The notes: generated from the letters alone by a model not told the origin. Counted from the stretch's first letter, positions 31,909 through 41,257 are shown. The stretch is 64,000 bases of DNA from Thiohalocapsa sp. (GCA_021736785.1 JAIPFF010000025.1:1-64000), one strand, 5' to 3'. Translations and numbers: made by a program.

Positions 31909-32993
31909 CGGGTGAGTGAAGCCCTGTCCAGAGGAACGACGACGCTGCGCCGGCTGCGGTCCTGCACGCGGCCGACCAGTTGGCCGCAGGCCGCGGCGAT
32001 CTGGTCGCCTCGGGTCTTGCGCGTGGTGGTCACCAGACCCGAGCGAAGCAGGCGCAGCCGGAACGCCTCGATGCGCTCTGCCGGGCTGGTGCTGTAGCCG
32101 CTGCCTGCAAACGGGTTGAACGGGATCAGATTGACCTTCGACGGCGTGCCTTCCAGCAGCCTGATCAAGGCCTTGGCGTGCCGATCGCTGTCATTGACGC
32201 CGTCGAGCATGACGTACTCCCAGGTCACGCGCCGTCGCTTCTCGCCGCGCAGATAGGCGCGGCAGGCCGGGATCAACTGCTCCAGCGGGTACTTGCGATT
32301 GATCGGGACCAACTCGTCGCGCAGTGCATTGTCGGGCGCGTGCAGCGACACCGCCAGCGAGACGTCGCTGACCTCGGCGAGACGGTGAATATTCGGCACG
32401 ATGCCGGACGTGGACAGGGTCACGCGGGTCTTCGCCAGCATATACGCGAAGTCGTCCTGCATGATGTCCATCGCCTGCACCACGGCGTCGAAATTCGCCA
32501 GCGGCTCGCCCATGCCCATCATCACGATATTGGTCGGCGGGCGGCCGAGCTTGCGCGTCGCGAACCAGACCTGGCCGATGATCTCGCCGACGTCCAGGTT
32601 GCGATTGAAGCCTTGGCGCGCCGTCGCGCAGAAGCTGCAATCCAGCGCGCAGCCCACCTGCGACGACACGCACAGGGTGCTGCGCCGCTCTTCGGGGATG
32701 TAGACCGTCTCCACGCGCTGGCCGTCGGCGAGCTCGAGCACCCATTTGATGGTGCCGTCCGCGGACGGCTGCTCCTCGGCCGCCCGCGGCAGCCGCACGT
32801 GCGAGCACTGCGCGAGACGCTCGCGCAGTGCCTTGGAGAGGTCCGTCATTCGCTCGAGCTCGACCACACCGTGCTTGTGGATCCACTTGAACAGGTTGCG
32901 CCCGTGGAACGGCTTGAAGCCGAGCTCCGCGGCCAGCGCCTCGCAACCCGCGCGATCGAGGCCCATCAAGTCGATGTGTTCGGCGGCGATCAT
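31905..32993 (-). CDS. rlmN: 23S rRNA/tRNA (adenine-C2)-methyltransferase RlmN
   Basis: Radical SAM enzyme that methylates A2503 of 23S rRNA and A37 of some tRNAs. The cluster motif is [14 protein letters not shown]. The mechanistic cysteine near the C-terminus lies in [13 protein letters not shown], and the substrate-binding motif [12 protein letters not shown] is present. The start at 32993 gives 362 aa; the 430-aa ORF reads into the ndk region out of frame. It lies 11 bp after ndk. Confidence 0.97.
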   Translation of the reverse strand: MIAAEHIDLMGLDRAGCEALAAELGFKPFHGRNLFKWIHKHGVVELERMTDLSKALRERLAQCSHVRLPRAAEEQPSADGTIKWVLELADGQRVETVYIPEERRSTLCVSSQVGCALDCSFCATARQGFNRNLDVGEIIGQVWFATRKLGRPPTNIVMMGMGEPLANFDAVVQAMDIMQDDFAYMLAKTRVTLSTSGIVPNIHRLAEVSDVSLAVSLHAPDNALRDELVPINRKYPLEQLIPACRAYLRGEKRRRVTWEYVMLDGVNDSDRHAKALIRLLEGTPSKVNLIPFNPFAGSGYSTSPAERIEAFRLRLLRSGLVTTTRKTRGDQIAAACGQLVGRVQDRSRRSVVVPLDRASLTR

Positions 32994-33003
32994 GTCCGAT
33001 GGC

Positions 33004-33432
33004 TCAGCGGGTGCGGGCACAGACACCGTCGGGGAAGAAGAAGCCGATCTCGCGCTGCGCGGTCGCCGGCGCGTCGGAGCCATGCACGGCGTTTTCGGTG
33101 AAGGAGTCGGCGAAGTCTGCGCGCAGCGTCCCGGGGGCCGCATCGGCAGGGTTGGTGGCGCCCATGATCTCGCGGTTGCGGGCGATCGCGTTGTCACCTT
33201 CGAGGACCATCGCCATGCACGGGCCGGACGTCATGAAGCCGACCAGCTCCTCGAAGAAGCCCTTGCCTTGGTGCTCCGCATAGAAGGCGGTGGCCTGCTC
33301 GCGACTCAGGTGCAGCATCCGCGCGGCCACGATGCGCAGGCCGCCTTCCTCGAAACGGGTGCAGATGGCGCCGATGACGTTTTTCGCGACGGCGTTGGGC
33401 TTGATGATGGACAGGGTCTGCTCGACGGCCAT
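33004..33432 (-). CDS. ndk: Nucleoside diphosphate kinase Ndk
   Basis: Transfers phosphate between nucleoside tri- and diphosphates. The 142-aa protein starts [21 protein letters not shown]. The phosphohistidine lies in [17 protein letters not shown]. It opens the ndk-rlmN-pilF-rodZ-hisS-yfgM-bamB-der run. Confidence 0.98.
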   Translation of the reverse strand: MAVEQTLSIIKPNAVAKNVIGAICTRFEEGGLRIVAARMLHLSREQATAFYAEHQGKGFFEELVGFMTSGPCMAMVLEGDNAIARNREIMGATNPADAAPGTLRADFADSFTENAVHGSDAPATAQREIGFFFPDGVCARTR

Positions 33433-33877
33433 GATGACTCCAAAAAAGCTGTTGATGTTGATGGTTACGATTGCCGATAGACGGGAGCCCGATCCTGTCC
33501 CGCGCCGCCGAGCGGCGCCTTGTGCTGACCCGGCGCTGAAACATTGCTGACCCGGTGCTCCGCCGTGCCGGCCGCGATGGGCGTCCGGGCTGCGCCCGCT
33601 GTCGGGTGCCGCGGCAGTTGACGCCCGGTCGGACGGCGGTCACGGCGTGTGCTGGTTCACAGTTGTCTATCAGCAAACCCGCTATTTTACCCTGCCGGCG
33701 CTGTCAAGGTCTATCTCGGCGGCATTCCTTGCGCTGCCCGCCGCCGCGCGAAACCCGTTGTCGGCAAAAACCTTTCCGGCGACGGCTGCCGCGTTCGCCT
33801 TTTCGAGGCTTGCTCGTTAATCTTCCGGCTGGCGCCCATCCAGGCATACGGCATCATCGCAAAATAAGGAGACTGAC
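33433..33877. other. Intergenic region between ndk and the DHH phosphoesterase gene
   Basis: About 445 bp separating two divergent genes. It should hold the ndk-operon promoter and the promoter of the DHH gene, which has an aaggaga ribosome site. No RNA gene or clear inverted repeat was found by eye. Confidence 0.5.
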
Positions 33878-34831
33878 ATGGCCATTTTCGACGTTTTCAA
33901 CGGCGATGCCGACGGCATCTGCGCGTTGCAGCAGCTGCGGCTCTCGGAGCCCGCCGACACCGTGCTGGTGACCGGCGTCAAACGTGACATCTCGCTGCTC
34001 AAGCGCGTCGACGCGGCAGCCGGTGATCACGTCAACGCCCTCGATATCTCGTTGGACAAGAACCGCGAGCCGCTGCTCGAGCTGCTGGAGCGGGGCGTTT
34101 CCGTTCGCTACTTCGATCACCATTATCCCGGCGAGATCCCGGAGCATCCGCAATTCGACGTCCACATCGAGACGCTGCCGGACAAGGGTACCAGCCTGCT
34201 GGTGGACGATTTCCTGGACGGGGCTCAGCGGCTTTGGGCGGTCGTCGGAACCTACGGCGACAATTTCGACGACTCCGCGCGGCGGGCCGCCGAGCCGTTG
34301 CAGCTGTCGGACGACGTCTTGGCGCAACTGCGCGAGCTCGGCATTTTGATCAATTACAACGGCTACGGTGCCGCGGTCGCCGACCTGCATGTGCCGCCGG
34401 ACGAGTTATTCCGTCGCATCTCGCCCTACGCGGACCCGATGGACTTCATTCGCGGGGACGATACCTTCAAGCTGCTGCGCGATGGTTACACCGAGGACAT
34501 GACCAACGCCCGCGCCGCGCGGCCCGAGCTCGAGACCGAGCGTCATTCGGTGGTCATCCTGCCGGCGGAGAAGTGGGCTCGGCGCGTCAGCGGCGTCTAC
34601 GCCAATGACTTGGCCCAAGCCGCCCCGGGCCGTGCTCACGCGATGCTGACCCGGCTCGACGACGGCGGCTTCGTCGTCAGCGTGCGTGCACCGCTCGAGC
34701 GGCCCGAGGGCGCCGACGCCCTGTGCAGGCAGTTCGCGACGGGCGGCGGGCGTAAGGCCGCGGCGGGCATCAACAATTTGCCCGACGCCGAGCTGGACAA
34801 CTTCGTCAAGGCGTTCTCCGAGGCCTTCTGA
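33878..34831 (+). CDS. DHH-family phosphoesterase
   Basis: A 317-aa DHH/DHHA1 hydrolase. The N-terminal metal-binding motifs are VFNGDADGICALQQL and the name-giving DHHYPGEIP. The C-terminal DHHA1 motif is GGGRKAAAGINN. Members cleave nanoRNA, c-di-AMP or pyrophosphate, and some act on other nucleotides; this one is not close enough to a named type to specify a substrate. It is monocistronic, with an AAGGAGA-like ribosome site 6 nt before the ATG. Confidence 0.88.
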   Translation: MAIFDVFNGDADGICALQQLRLSEPADTVLVTGVKRDISLLKRVDAAAGDHVNALDISLDKNREPLLELLERGVSVRYFDHHYPGEIPEHPQFDVHIETLPDKGTSLLVDDFLDGAQRLWAVVGTYGDNFDDSARRAAEPLQLSDDVLAQLRELGILINYNGYGAAVADLHVPPDELFRRISPYADPMDFIRGDDTFKLLRDGYTEDMTNARAARPELETERHSVVILPAEKWARRVSGVYANDLAQAAPGRAHAMLTRLDDGGFVVSVRAPLERPEGADALCRQFATGGGRKAAAGINNLPDAELDNFVKAFSEAF

Positions 34832-35033
34832 GCCGGCTCCGGCCGGGCTGAGCGCGCCGCCCGGCGCGCGGCCGGCACCATCGCGCTTTGCCGTGCCGGT
34901 CGGCGGCGCCGATTCGGGCCGCTGACGGGCCGGTCGGGAACTGGTCGAGCCTGGTCGCGGACTGCTCGGGGACCGGCCGCGTCCGTGGGGGCAGCCGCGC
35001 CGAGCGGCGACACCGCTGCCGTTGCGGTGCGCG

Positions 35034-36149
35034 TCAGTCGAACAGCGACATCTGCAGTCCCGGCAGCTTCGGCGGGCGGAAGTGGTCCGTGGTCAGCGGC
35101 CAGCCGCTATCCCGGCGAGCAAGGCCATGGCGGCGCAGCGCAAGCGAGAGGCGCTGCTGCAACAAGTCGGCAACGGCGCCGGTGCCGGTCATCCGCGCGC
35201 CGAAGCGCGGATCGTTCAAGCGTCCGCCCCGGCACTGGCGGATCAGCCCCAGCACTTTATCGGCCCGCTGCGGATAGTGGCCGCGCAGCCAGTCCTCGAA
35301 CAATCCGGCCACCTCGTGCGGCAGCCTGATCAACAGCGCGCCGGCGCGTGTCGCGCCGGCATTGGATGCCGCCTCGATGATCCGCTCGAGCTCCGCGTCG
35401 GTCAGGCCCGGTATCAGAGGCGACACCAGCACCCCGACCGGCACACCGGCTGCCGCCAGCTCCGACAGCGCATGCAGCCGCCTTCGCGGCGTGCTGGCGC
35501 GCGGCTCGAGCCGGCGGGCGAGCTCCGCATCCAGCGCCGTGATCGAGATCTGCACGGCGGCCAGGCCGCGCGCGGCCATGTCGTGCAACAGGTCGATGTC
35601 GCGCAGCACAAGCGACGATTTGGTCGTGATCACGGTGGGATGTCCGCACTCGGACAAGACCTCCAGCAGGCTGCGGGTGGTGCCCAGACGCCGCTCGATC
35701 GGTTGGTACGGGTCGGTGTTGGCACCCAGCACCAGCGTCTCCGGCCGGTAGTCCGGGGCCGCCAGCTCGCGACGCAGCTGCTCGGCGGCCTGCGGTTTGT
35801 GGAAAAGCCGGCGCTCGAAGTCGAGCCCCGGCGACAGGCCGAGCCAGGCGTGGGTCGGGCGGGCGTAACAGTAGATACAGCCGTGCTCGCAGCCGCGGTA
35901 GGGATTGACGCTGCGATCGAACGGGATGTCCGGCGATGCGTTGCGGCTGATGACGGTTCGGCTGCGGTCTACGCCGAGCTCGGTGCGCAGCGCCGTTGCG
36001 GGAAAATCGGGATCATCATCGCGCGGCTTGGACCAGCCGTCGTCGACGGCCGCGCGGGTGTGCTCGGCGTATCGGCAGTCGGGGTTGCCGAGGGCGCCGC
36101 GCCCGCGTAGGCGCCGTCGTTGTTCGGTGTTGTCGGTGTCGGTGGGCAT
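35034..36149 (-). CDS. PA0069-type radical SAM protein
   Basis: Radical SAM enzyme of the PA0069/SplB-like family, 371 aa. The Fe-S motif is RGCEHGCIYCYARPTHAWLG. Conserved SPDIPFDRSVNPYRG and LGANTDPYQPIER precede and follow it. The C-terminal PLIPGLTDAELERI region completes the TIM barrel. The reaction is not established for this family. I chose the ATG at 36149, which begins MPTDTDNTEQRRRLRGRG, a typical N-terminus for the family; the longer ORF overlaps the promoter region of the neighbouring DJ-1 gene. Confidence 0.9.
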   Translation of the reverse strand: MPTDTDNTEQRRRLRGRGALGNPDCRYAEHTRAAVDDGWSKPRDDDPDFPATALRTELGVDRSRTVISRNASPDIPFDRSVNPYRGCEHGCIYCYARPTHAWLGLSPGLDFERRLFHKPQAAEQLRRELAAPDYRPETLVLGANTDPYQPIERRLGTTRSLLEVLSECGHPTVITTKSSLVLRDIDLLHDMAARGLAAVQISITALDAELARRLEPRASTPRRRLHALSELAAAGVPVGVLVSPLIPGLTDAELERIIEAASNAGATRAGALLIRLPHEVAGLFEDWLRGHYPQRADKVLGLIRQCRGGRLNDPRFGARMTGTGAVADLLQQRLSLALRRHGLARRDSGWPLTTDHFRPPKLPGLQMSLFD

Positions 36150-36223
36150 CGGAGTGCTTATCCGGGCTGCATTGGCTATAGTCTGGCGGTCATGGCGGAA
36201 TGCAACCACCGGAGGTTCGCGAG

Positions 36224-36811
36224 ATGGCAGCGAAGAAGATCCTGATGTTGGTCGGAGATTATGTCGAAGACTACGAAGTCATGGTCCCGTTCCAGATTCT
36301 GACCATGGTCGGGCATACCGTGCATGCAGTCTGTCCCGACAAACGGGCCGGGGACAGCGTGCGTACGGCCGTCCACGACTTCGAGGGCGATCAGACCTAC
36401 AGCGAGAAGCCCGGTCACAACTTCGCGCTGAATGCGACTTTCGACGAAGTCGACGTGGAGCGCTACGACGCACTGGTGATTCCGGGCGGCCGCGCGCCGG
36501 AGTATCTTCGTCTCAATGCGCGCGTCATCGAGATGGTGCGCCACTTCTCCGAGCAAGCCAAGCCGATCGCGTCGATCTGTCACGGACAGCAGATTCTGGT
36601 CGCCGCCGGCGTGCTCGAGGGGATGACCTGCACCGCTTACCCGTCGATCCGGCCGGACATCGAAATGGCCGGCGGCAGTTGGCACGAGGTGGCGGAAACC
36701 TTCGCCAATGCCCACACCCACGGGATGCTGGTGACTGCGCCCGCTTGGCCGGCGCATCCGGAGTGGATGCGCCAGTTCCTCGACGTGCTCGGCAGCCGTA
36801 TCGAGCCTTGA
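36224..36811 (+). CDS. DJ-1/PfpI-family protein
   Basis: A 195-aa class I glutamine-amidotransferase-like protein. The nucleophile elbow is [10 protein letters not shown], with the glutamate-containing [14 protein letters not shown] at the start and [11 protein letters not shown] in the middle. Members act as glyoxalases, deglycases or proteases under carbonyl and oxidative stress. The start at 36224 has a perfect GGAGG site. It is the first of a + strand run with GGCT, OsmC, SLOG and RyR-type genes. Confidence 0.92.
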   Translation: MAAKKILMLVGDYVEDYEVMVPFQILTMVGHTVHAVCPDKRAGDSVRTAVHDFEGDQTYSEKPGHNFALNATFDEVDVERYDALVIPGGRAPEYLRLNARVIEMVRHFSEQAKPIASICHGQQILVAAGVLEGMTCTAYPSIRPDIEMAGGSWHEVAETFANAHTHGMLVTAPAWPAHPEWMRQFLDVLGSRIEP

Positions 36812-36896
36812 GGCCGGTCGCGCCTCGAGCTTGATTGCGCGCGGGCCCGCCGTCGATTCGCTTATCCGTTCAGCCCGACTCAGTCCGACCGTCGTC

Positions 36897-37337
36897 ATGG
36901 AGCACCGCGTTTTCGTCTACGGCACCCTGCTGCGGGGCGAGGTGAACCACCACCTGCTGGAAGACGCCCGCTGTTGCGGGCCTCATCGCACCGAGCCGCG
37001 CTTTACGCTGTTCGCGCTGGGCGCTTATCCGGGCGTCGTCGACGGCGGAAATACCGCCGTCGTCGGCGAGGTCTATGTGGTCAACGAGATTCAGCTGCTG
37101 CGCCTCGACCGGCTCGAAGACTACCCGCGTCTGTACGATCGCCGCCTGATCGCCACCCCTTACGGCCGCGCCTGGCTCTACCTGTATCGAGGCCGCGTAC
37201 GCGACCGGCACGCCATCCGCGGCGGCGACTGGCGCTGCCACGCGCGGCGGCGAGCGCGCGGTCCGGGCGACGCGCGCCGCCGCGATGACGACGGCGGGGG
37301 TCGGAGCCGGCGCAGGCGTTTCTCGCTTTACGGGTGA
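36897..37337 (+). CDS. Gamma-glutamylcyclotransferase-like (AIG2) protein
   Basis: A 146-aa protein of the GGCT-like/AIG2 fold. The substrate loop is VFVYGTLLRGEVNHH, and the catalytic Glu lies in RLDRLEDYPRLYDR. The family cleaves gamma-glutamyl amines or glutathione-derived dipeptides. The C-terminal 40 residues are very Arg/Gly/Asp-rich and look like an unstructured tail or a drifted end. The start at 36897 begins MEHRVFVYG; the ORF's earlier start is not family-like. Confidence 0.88.
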   Translation: MEHRVFVYGTLLRGEVNHHLLEDARCCGPHRTEPRFTLFALGAYPGVVDGGNTAVVGEVYVVNEIQLLRLDRLEDYPRLYDRRLIATPYGRAWLYLYRGRVRDRHAIRGGDWRCHARRRARGPGDARRRDDDGGGRSRRRRFSLYG

Positions 37338-37393
37338 CGCATCCGCGCCACCCGTCAGTCGTCCCCAGGGACCGCACTCACCGGAGAATCCGC

Positions 37394-37855
37394 ATGTCCG
37401 AACAAGGCCGCTTTACGATCCACCTGGATCAGCAGGAGGATTATCAGATCAACGTGCGTTTCGACTGGAAGCGCGCCGCCGATCTGCTGATGGACGAGCC
37501 GCCTCCGCTCGGCGAGACGTCCGGGCCCAACGCCTCGCGACTGCTGGCCGCGGCCGCCGCCAACTGCCTCTCCGCGAGCCTGCTCTACTGCTTGTCGAAG
37601 GACGAGCCGCCGGCAAACAGCCTGCGCGCCGAGGCCACCTGCATCGTCGTGCGAAATGACAAGAAACGCCTTCGCATCGGCGGCCTCGAGGTCAAGCTGA
37701 TCGTCGGCGACGCATTGACTTCCTCGCGGCGCTTCGAGCGCTGCAAAGACTTGTTCGAAGATTTCTGCGTCGTCTCCGCCAGTATCCGCGAGGGCATTCC
37801 GATCGCGGTGACTGTCGAAGACGAGGGCGGCAACGTGCTGCACAGCGCGCAATAA
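37394..37855 (+). CDS. OsmC/Ohr-family peroxide-stress protein
   Basis: A 153-aa OsmC-fold protein. One redox cysteine lies in AAAANCLSASLLYCL and the second in FEDFCVVSASIREG. Such proteins reduce organic hydroperoxides. The ATG at 37394 follows a GGAG ribosome site. It follows the GGCT gene by 56 bp and precedes the SLOG gene by 51 bp, suggesting cotranscription. Confidence 0.88.
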   Translation: MSEQGRFTIHLDQQEDYQINVRFDWKRAADLLMDEPPPLGETSGPNASRLLAAAAANCLSASLLYCLSKDEPPANSLRAEATCIVVRNDKKRLRIGGLEVKLIVGDALTSSRRFERCKDLFEDFCVVSASIREGIPIAVTVEDEGGNVLHSAQ

Positions 37856-37906
37856 CGGGCGCTGCACGGGCCCGCCGCATCATCCGCGCCGCCGCGCCGC
37901 TTAGCC

Positions 37907-38701
37907 ATGCCGCCCCCGATCGAGCATTCCTCGCCGGCCCCGGTCCGCGTGCTGGACGTGCACTCGCCCGCCGATCTGGAGTCGGTATTGGCGGCGGTCG
38001 TGCCGACGACGCCGCGGCCGGTGCTGGTGCTGGTGGGCGGCGCCTCGGGACTGGCGCCGGAGGTCGCTCGACGCCTTCTCGACTGCTTTCGGGTGCGGCT
38101 TTGTCCGTTGCTCGAGCGGCTCGGTGCCGTCGTCGTCGACGGCGGCACCGATGCCGGCGTAATGAAGGTCATCGCCCTTGCGCGGCAGCAAGCGGCAGCC
38201 CGCTTTGCGCTGCTCGGTGTGGCTGCTCGCGGCACGCTGGCGGATCCGGCCGCGGATGAACGGACCGAGGCCCGCCCGGGGCAGGCACGGCCCGAGCCTC
38301 GTCACGACGCGCTGCTGCGTGTACCCGGTGATGCCTGGGGTGACGAGATCCCGTGGATGAACCGGGTCGCGGGCATGCTCGCCCGAGATGCACCGTCGGT
38401 GACGCTGGTCGCCGGCGGCGGCGGTGTCACCCTGCTGGACGTGCAGGCGAGTTTGGGGCAGGGGCGGGCGGTCCTTGCGCTGGCCGGCAGCGGCGGCGTC
38501 GCCGATCGCTTGGCCGCGGCCGCCCTGGATGCCCGAGCCCCGGCGGATCTGCCGTTCGTGCCGTTGCTGATCCATGCCGTGGCGGCCGACGACGGCTGGG
38601 CCGCACTCGAGGTCTGCCTCGGGGAGTCGCTGGGGGGCGGGGTTGCCGCGGACGGGGCAGCATCGGCGCCGGTTGCGCCGGCGGGGCGAAACGTTTGCTG
38701 A
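37907..38701 (+). CDS. Prokaryotic TRPM-type SLOG (LSDAT) protein
   Basis: A 264-aa single-domain protein resembling the SLOG/LSDAT domain at the N-terminus of TRPM channels. Supporting motifs are VLVLVGGASGLAPE (phosphate-binding loop), RLGAVVVDGGTDAGVMKV, the RVPGDAWGDEIPWMNRVA segment and the terminal RAVLALAGSGGVAD. In TRPM2 this fold binds ADP-ribose-like ligands. In bacteria, SLOG proteins are proposed sensors or processors of nucleotide-derived signals. It overlaps the following RyR-type gene by 7 nt, so the two are translationally coupled. The ligand is unknown. Confidence 0.87.
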   Translation: MPPPIEHSSPAPVRVLDVHSPADLESVLAAVVPTTPRPVLVLVGGASGLAPEVARRLLDCFRVRLCPLLERLGAVVVDGGTDAGVMKVIALARQQAAARFALLGVAARGTLADPAADERTEARPGQARPEPRHDALLRVPGDAWGDEIPWMNRVAGMLARDAPSVTLVAGGGGVTLLDVQASLGQGRAVLALAGSGGVADRLAAAALDARAPADLPFVPLLIHAVAADDGWAALEVCLGESLGGGVAADGAASAPVAPAGRNVC

Positions 38702-40419
38702 TTCGCCGCTCCGTGCTCGTCTGCGGCGCCGGCCCGCTGGCCGACGAGGTGGAGTCCGCGATGCGCCGCGGCCCGCGCCGCGTCGAGCGCATCTACGACG
38801 GCGCCCGCCTGGCCGCCGGCCGCGGGCGCTGGGCGGCCGTGCTGCTGGCTGGCCGGCTGGATGTCGACGCAGTGGCACCGGCGCTGGCGGTGCTGCGGGA
38901 GCGCCGACGTCCGCCGCGGGTGCTCGCACTCGGGACCGCGCTGCATCCGCCGCCGCTGCCGGCGAGCGACGATACCGACGCTCCGCCCGCCGCAAGCATC
39001 GACCTGGAGCGCCGAGCCGCGCGTATGCTGCTGCATCGCTGGCCGTTGCACCTGGGCGCCGATCCGGCGTTCGGCCAAGACATCCATGTCGTGATCGCCG
39101 GTGCCGGCGCCCTCGCCCGGGCCCTGCTGCCGCAAGTTCTGCGGGTGGCGCACTACAGCGAGCGTCCGCCGACGGTGACCGTTCTCGACGAGGACGCGGC
39201 GGTTAGGGAACACGACTTCTCGCGAGACTATCCTCAAGCGCACCGGTTCAGCCGGCTGCGCTTCCGGCCGCCGCGCGAGGCGGCGCTGTCCGGCGAGGCG
39301 CCGGTGACCGGCGTGTTTGTCTGCGACGGAGATGCGCGCAAAGGGACGGAGTCGGCGCTGCGGCTGCGCGATCGGATCGCCGAGGAGCAGGGGGCGTCGC
39401 CGCCGATCCTGCTCGACATCGGCAATGCCGTCGCGACCGGCGAGCTGGCCGATTGGGACGGTCAGATTATTCCGGTCGCCTGGCGGCGCATGGTGCTCTC
39501 TCAGCAGGCGTTGCTCGACGATCACGACGATGACTTGGCTCGGGTCATTCACGCACACTATCGCGACACCACCGCCGCTCAAGGCCGCGACCCGTCGGCA
39601 GAGCCCGCGGGGCGCCCGTGGGAGACGTTGGCGGAGCCCTATCGCGACGCCAACCGCCATCAGGCCGACCACCTCCTGGCCAAGCTCGCCGTCACCGACT
39701 GCCGTGCCGTGCCCGAGGAACTGGTCGAATCGTTCGCGTTCGCGCCGACCGAGATCGAGCGACTGGCGATCATCGAGCACGCACGCTGGGCCGCGGACCG
39801 CTATCTGGCCGGCTGGCGCTATGCACCGCAGCGCGACAACGCACGCAAGCATCATCCGCAACTCATCCCCTACGACGCGCTTTCCGGGCCGATGAAAGAC
39901 CTCGACCGGTTCGCCGTTCGGCTGGTGCCTGCGCTGCTGGCGCGCTCCGGGCTCGGAATCGTGCGCATGCTGATTGTCGCGGTGCGCGGGCCGGGACCCG
40001 GCGAGGGCCGCCTGCGGGGGCTGTCTGACCAAGTGCTGGCGCGGCTGCGGGCGCGCTACCCCGACCGCGGGCTGATCATCGCCTCCGACCTCGAAGATGC
40101 GGCGTCGCGCGCCTTTGCGCGGCGCGCGCTGGAGCATTTCGGTGCCGGGCTGTTCTTGTTGAGCACGCGTCCTTTGCAAGCGCAGCTGGCGGCGCAAGCT
40201 TCAGCCGACGCGCGCATGGAGCTGCTCGCGCTCGCGGCACGTGCCGAGCGGCGCATCGACGTCGACGGGGTCGAGGGACTCGCGCGCTGGATGGCCGCGC
40301 GGGCCGAGATCCTGGTCGAGCTCGGCACAGCCGGCCGCGGCGGCGTGCCGGCCGGGCAGCCGCGAAAACGTGTGCATGTCGATCCCGACCGCGGAGCCGA
40401 CTGGAATTTCGAGTACTGA
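38695..40419 (+). CDS. Rossmann/TrkA_N-like protein with RyR domain and C-terminal SLOG-like domain
   Basis: A 574-aa protein from a TTG (38695) that overlaps the preceding SLOG gene; the longer ORF in the track is an upstream out-of-family extension. Regions, in order: a first nucleotide-binding-like Rossmann segment (about 5-85, SVLVCGAGPLADEVE), a second Rossmann domain (about 129-260, VVIAGAGALARALLPQVL and VTVLDED), an RyR domain (about 312-404, RDANRHQADHLLAKL and IIEHARWAADRYLAGWRY), and a SLOG-like tail (about 424-522, GLIIASDLEDAASRAFARRALEHFGAG). RyR repeats are best known from ryanodine receptors. This is the likely partner of the upstream SLOG protein. The TTG start is an inference; a GTG five codons on is the alternative. 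Confidence 0.8.
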   Translation: MLIRRSVLVCGAGPLADEVESAMRRGPRRVERIYDGARLAAGRGRWAAVLLAGRLDVDAVAPALAVLRERRRPPRVLALGTALHPPPLPASDDTDAPPAASIDLERRAARMLLHRWPLHLGADPAFGQDIHVVIAGAGALARALLPQVLRVAHYSERPPTVTVLDEDAAVREHDFSRDYPQAHRFSRLRFRPPREAALSGEAPVTGVFVCDGDARKGTESALRLRDRIAEEQGASPPILLDIGNAVATGELADWDGQIIPVAWRRMVLSQQALLDDHDDDLARVIHAHYRDTTAAQGRDPSAEPAGRPWETLAEPYRDANRHQADHLLAKLAVTDCRAVPEELVESFAFAPTEIERLAIIEHARWAADRYLAGWRYAPQRDNARKHHPQLIPYDALSGPMKDLDRFAVRLVPALLARSGLGIVRMLIVAVRGPGPGEGRLRGLSDQVLARLRARYPDRGLIIASDLEDAASRAFARRALEHFGAGLFLLSTRPLQAQLAAQASADARMELLALAARAERRIDVDGVEGLARWMAARAEILVELGTAGRGGVPAGQPRKRVHVDPDRGADWNFEY

Positions 40420-40440
40420 GGGGATCTGATCTGGGCGGGC

Positions 40441-40530
40441 GGAGTTTGGCGGAGTTTGGCGGAGTTTGGCGGAGTTTGGCGGAGTTTGGCGGAGTTTGGC
40501 GTGGTTTGGCGGAGTTGTGCGGGTTTGGGC
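40441..40530. repeat. 10-bp tandem repeat (GGAGTTTGGC) array
   Basis: Six perfect copies of ggagtttggc fill 40441-40500, followed by three degenerate copies (gtggtttggc, ggagttgtgc, gggtttgggc). It lies 22 bp after the RyR-type gene and upstream of a methyltransferase gene. There are no unique spacers, so it is not a CRISPR array. It looks like a simple microsatellite, although its place at the end of an operon is notable. Confidence 0.95.
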
Positions 40531-40663
40531 GGGGCTGAGAGGGCAGCGGCCGGGGGGGGGCGCCCGAGCGCCGCCGCGCTTGCCGGGAGAGACCATGCTT
40601 ACCGCGTTGGTTTAGAATCCCGTCTTACGCCGATGCCGAAACCGGACTTGTCGCCGATCAGCC

Positions 40664-41257
40664 ATGCCCAGAGTCGATACCGACACCTTCTACCGCAATT
40701 CCCTCGCGACCTACGGCAACAATGCCGAGGGCGTGCATTGGAATTCCACGCAATGCCAGCAGGTGCGATTCGCCGCGATCCGCGGCTTTCTGCCGGCCGA
40801 CCTGTCCGCGCTGACGCTGGTCGACGTCGGTTGCGGCCTGGGTGATCTGTATGGTTTTCTGCTCGGCCAGGGCGATCTCCCCGGACGCTATATCGGCATC
40901 GATGTGGTCGAGCCCATGGTCGCGCTCGCGCGCGAGCGCACCGGCTGCGAGATCCTGCATCGCGACGTCCTCTCCGACCCGTTGCCGGACGGCGATTACT
41001 ACCTGTGCAGCGGCGCGATGAACACCCTGACCCGCGAGGAAACGGAGCAGTTCCTGCGGCGCTGCTTCGACGCTGCCGGCCGTGGCCTGGTATTCAACCT
41101 CCTCAAAGGCAAGCCGCGGCCCGGCGCCTTCAATCACTACCTGCCGGAAGATCTATATCCGTTGGCGGCGTCCCTCGGCGTCGAGCCGCGCTTCACCGAT
41201 GACTACCTGCACGCCGACTTCACGATGGCTTTCGAGCGGCGGCCGGCGCGCCGGTAA
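40664..41257 (+). CDS. Class I SAM-dependent methyltransferase
   Basis: A 197-aa Rossmann methyltransferase. Motif I is LTLVDVGCGLGDLYGFL, followed by the acidic residue of motif II in YIGIDVVEPMV. The motif IV region reads YYLCSGAMNTLTREETEQFL. The N-terminal DTFYRNSLATYGNNAEGVHWNS is not one I can assign to a named subfamily, so the substrate is unknown. It is separated from the RyR-type gene by the tandem repeat. Confidence 0.85.
   Translation: MPRVDTDTFYRNSLATYGNNAEGVHWNSTQCQQVRFAAIRGFLPADLSALTLVDVGCGLGDLYGFLLGQGDLPGRYIGIDVVEPMVALARERTGCEILHRDVLSDPLPDGDYYLCSGAMNTLTREETEQFLRRCFDAAGRGLVFNLLKGKPRPGAFNHYLPEDLYPLAASLGVEPRFTDDYLHADFTMAFERRPARR

Noticed and set aside
40441-40530. CRISPR array
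   Set aside because: Repeat units are 10 bp and directly adjacent with no spacers, and no cas gene is in the window.
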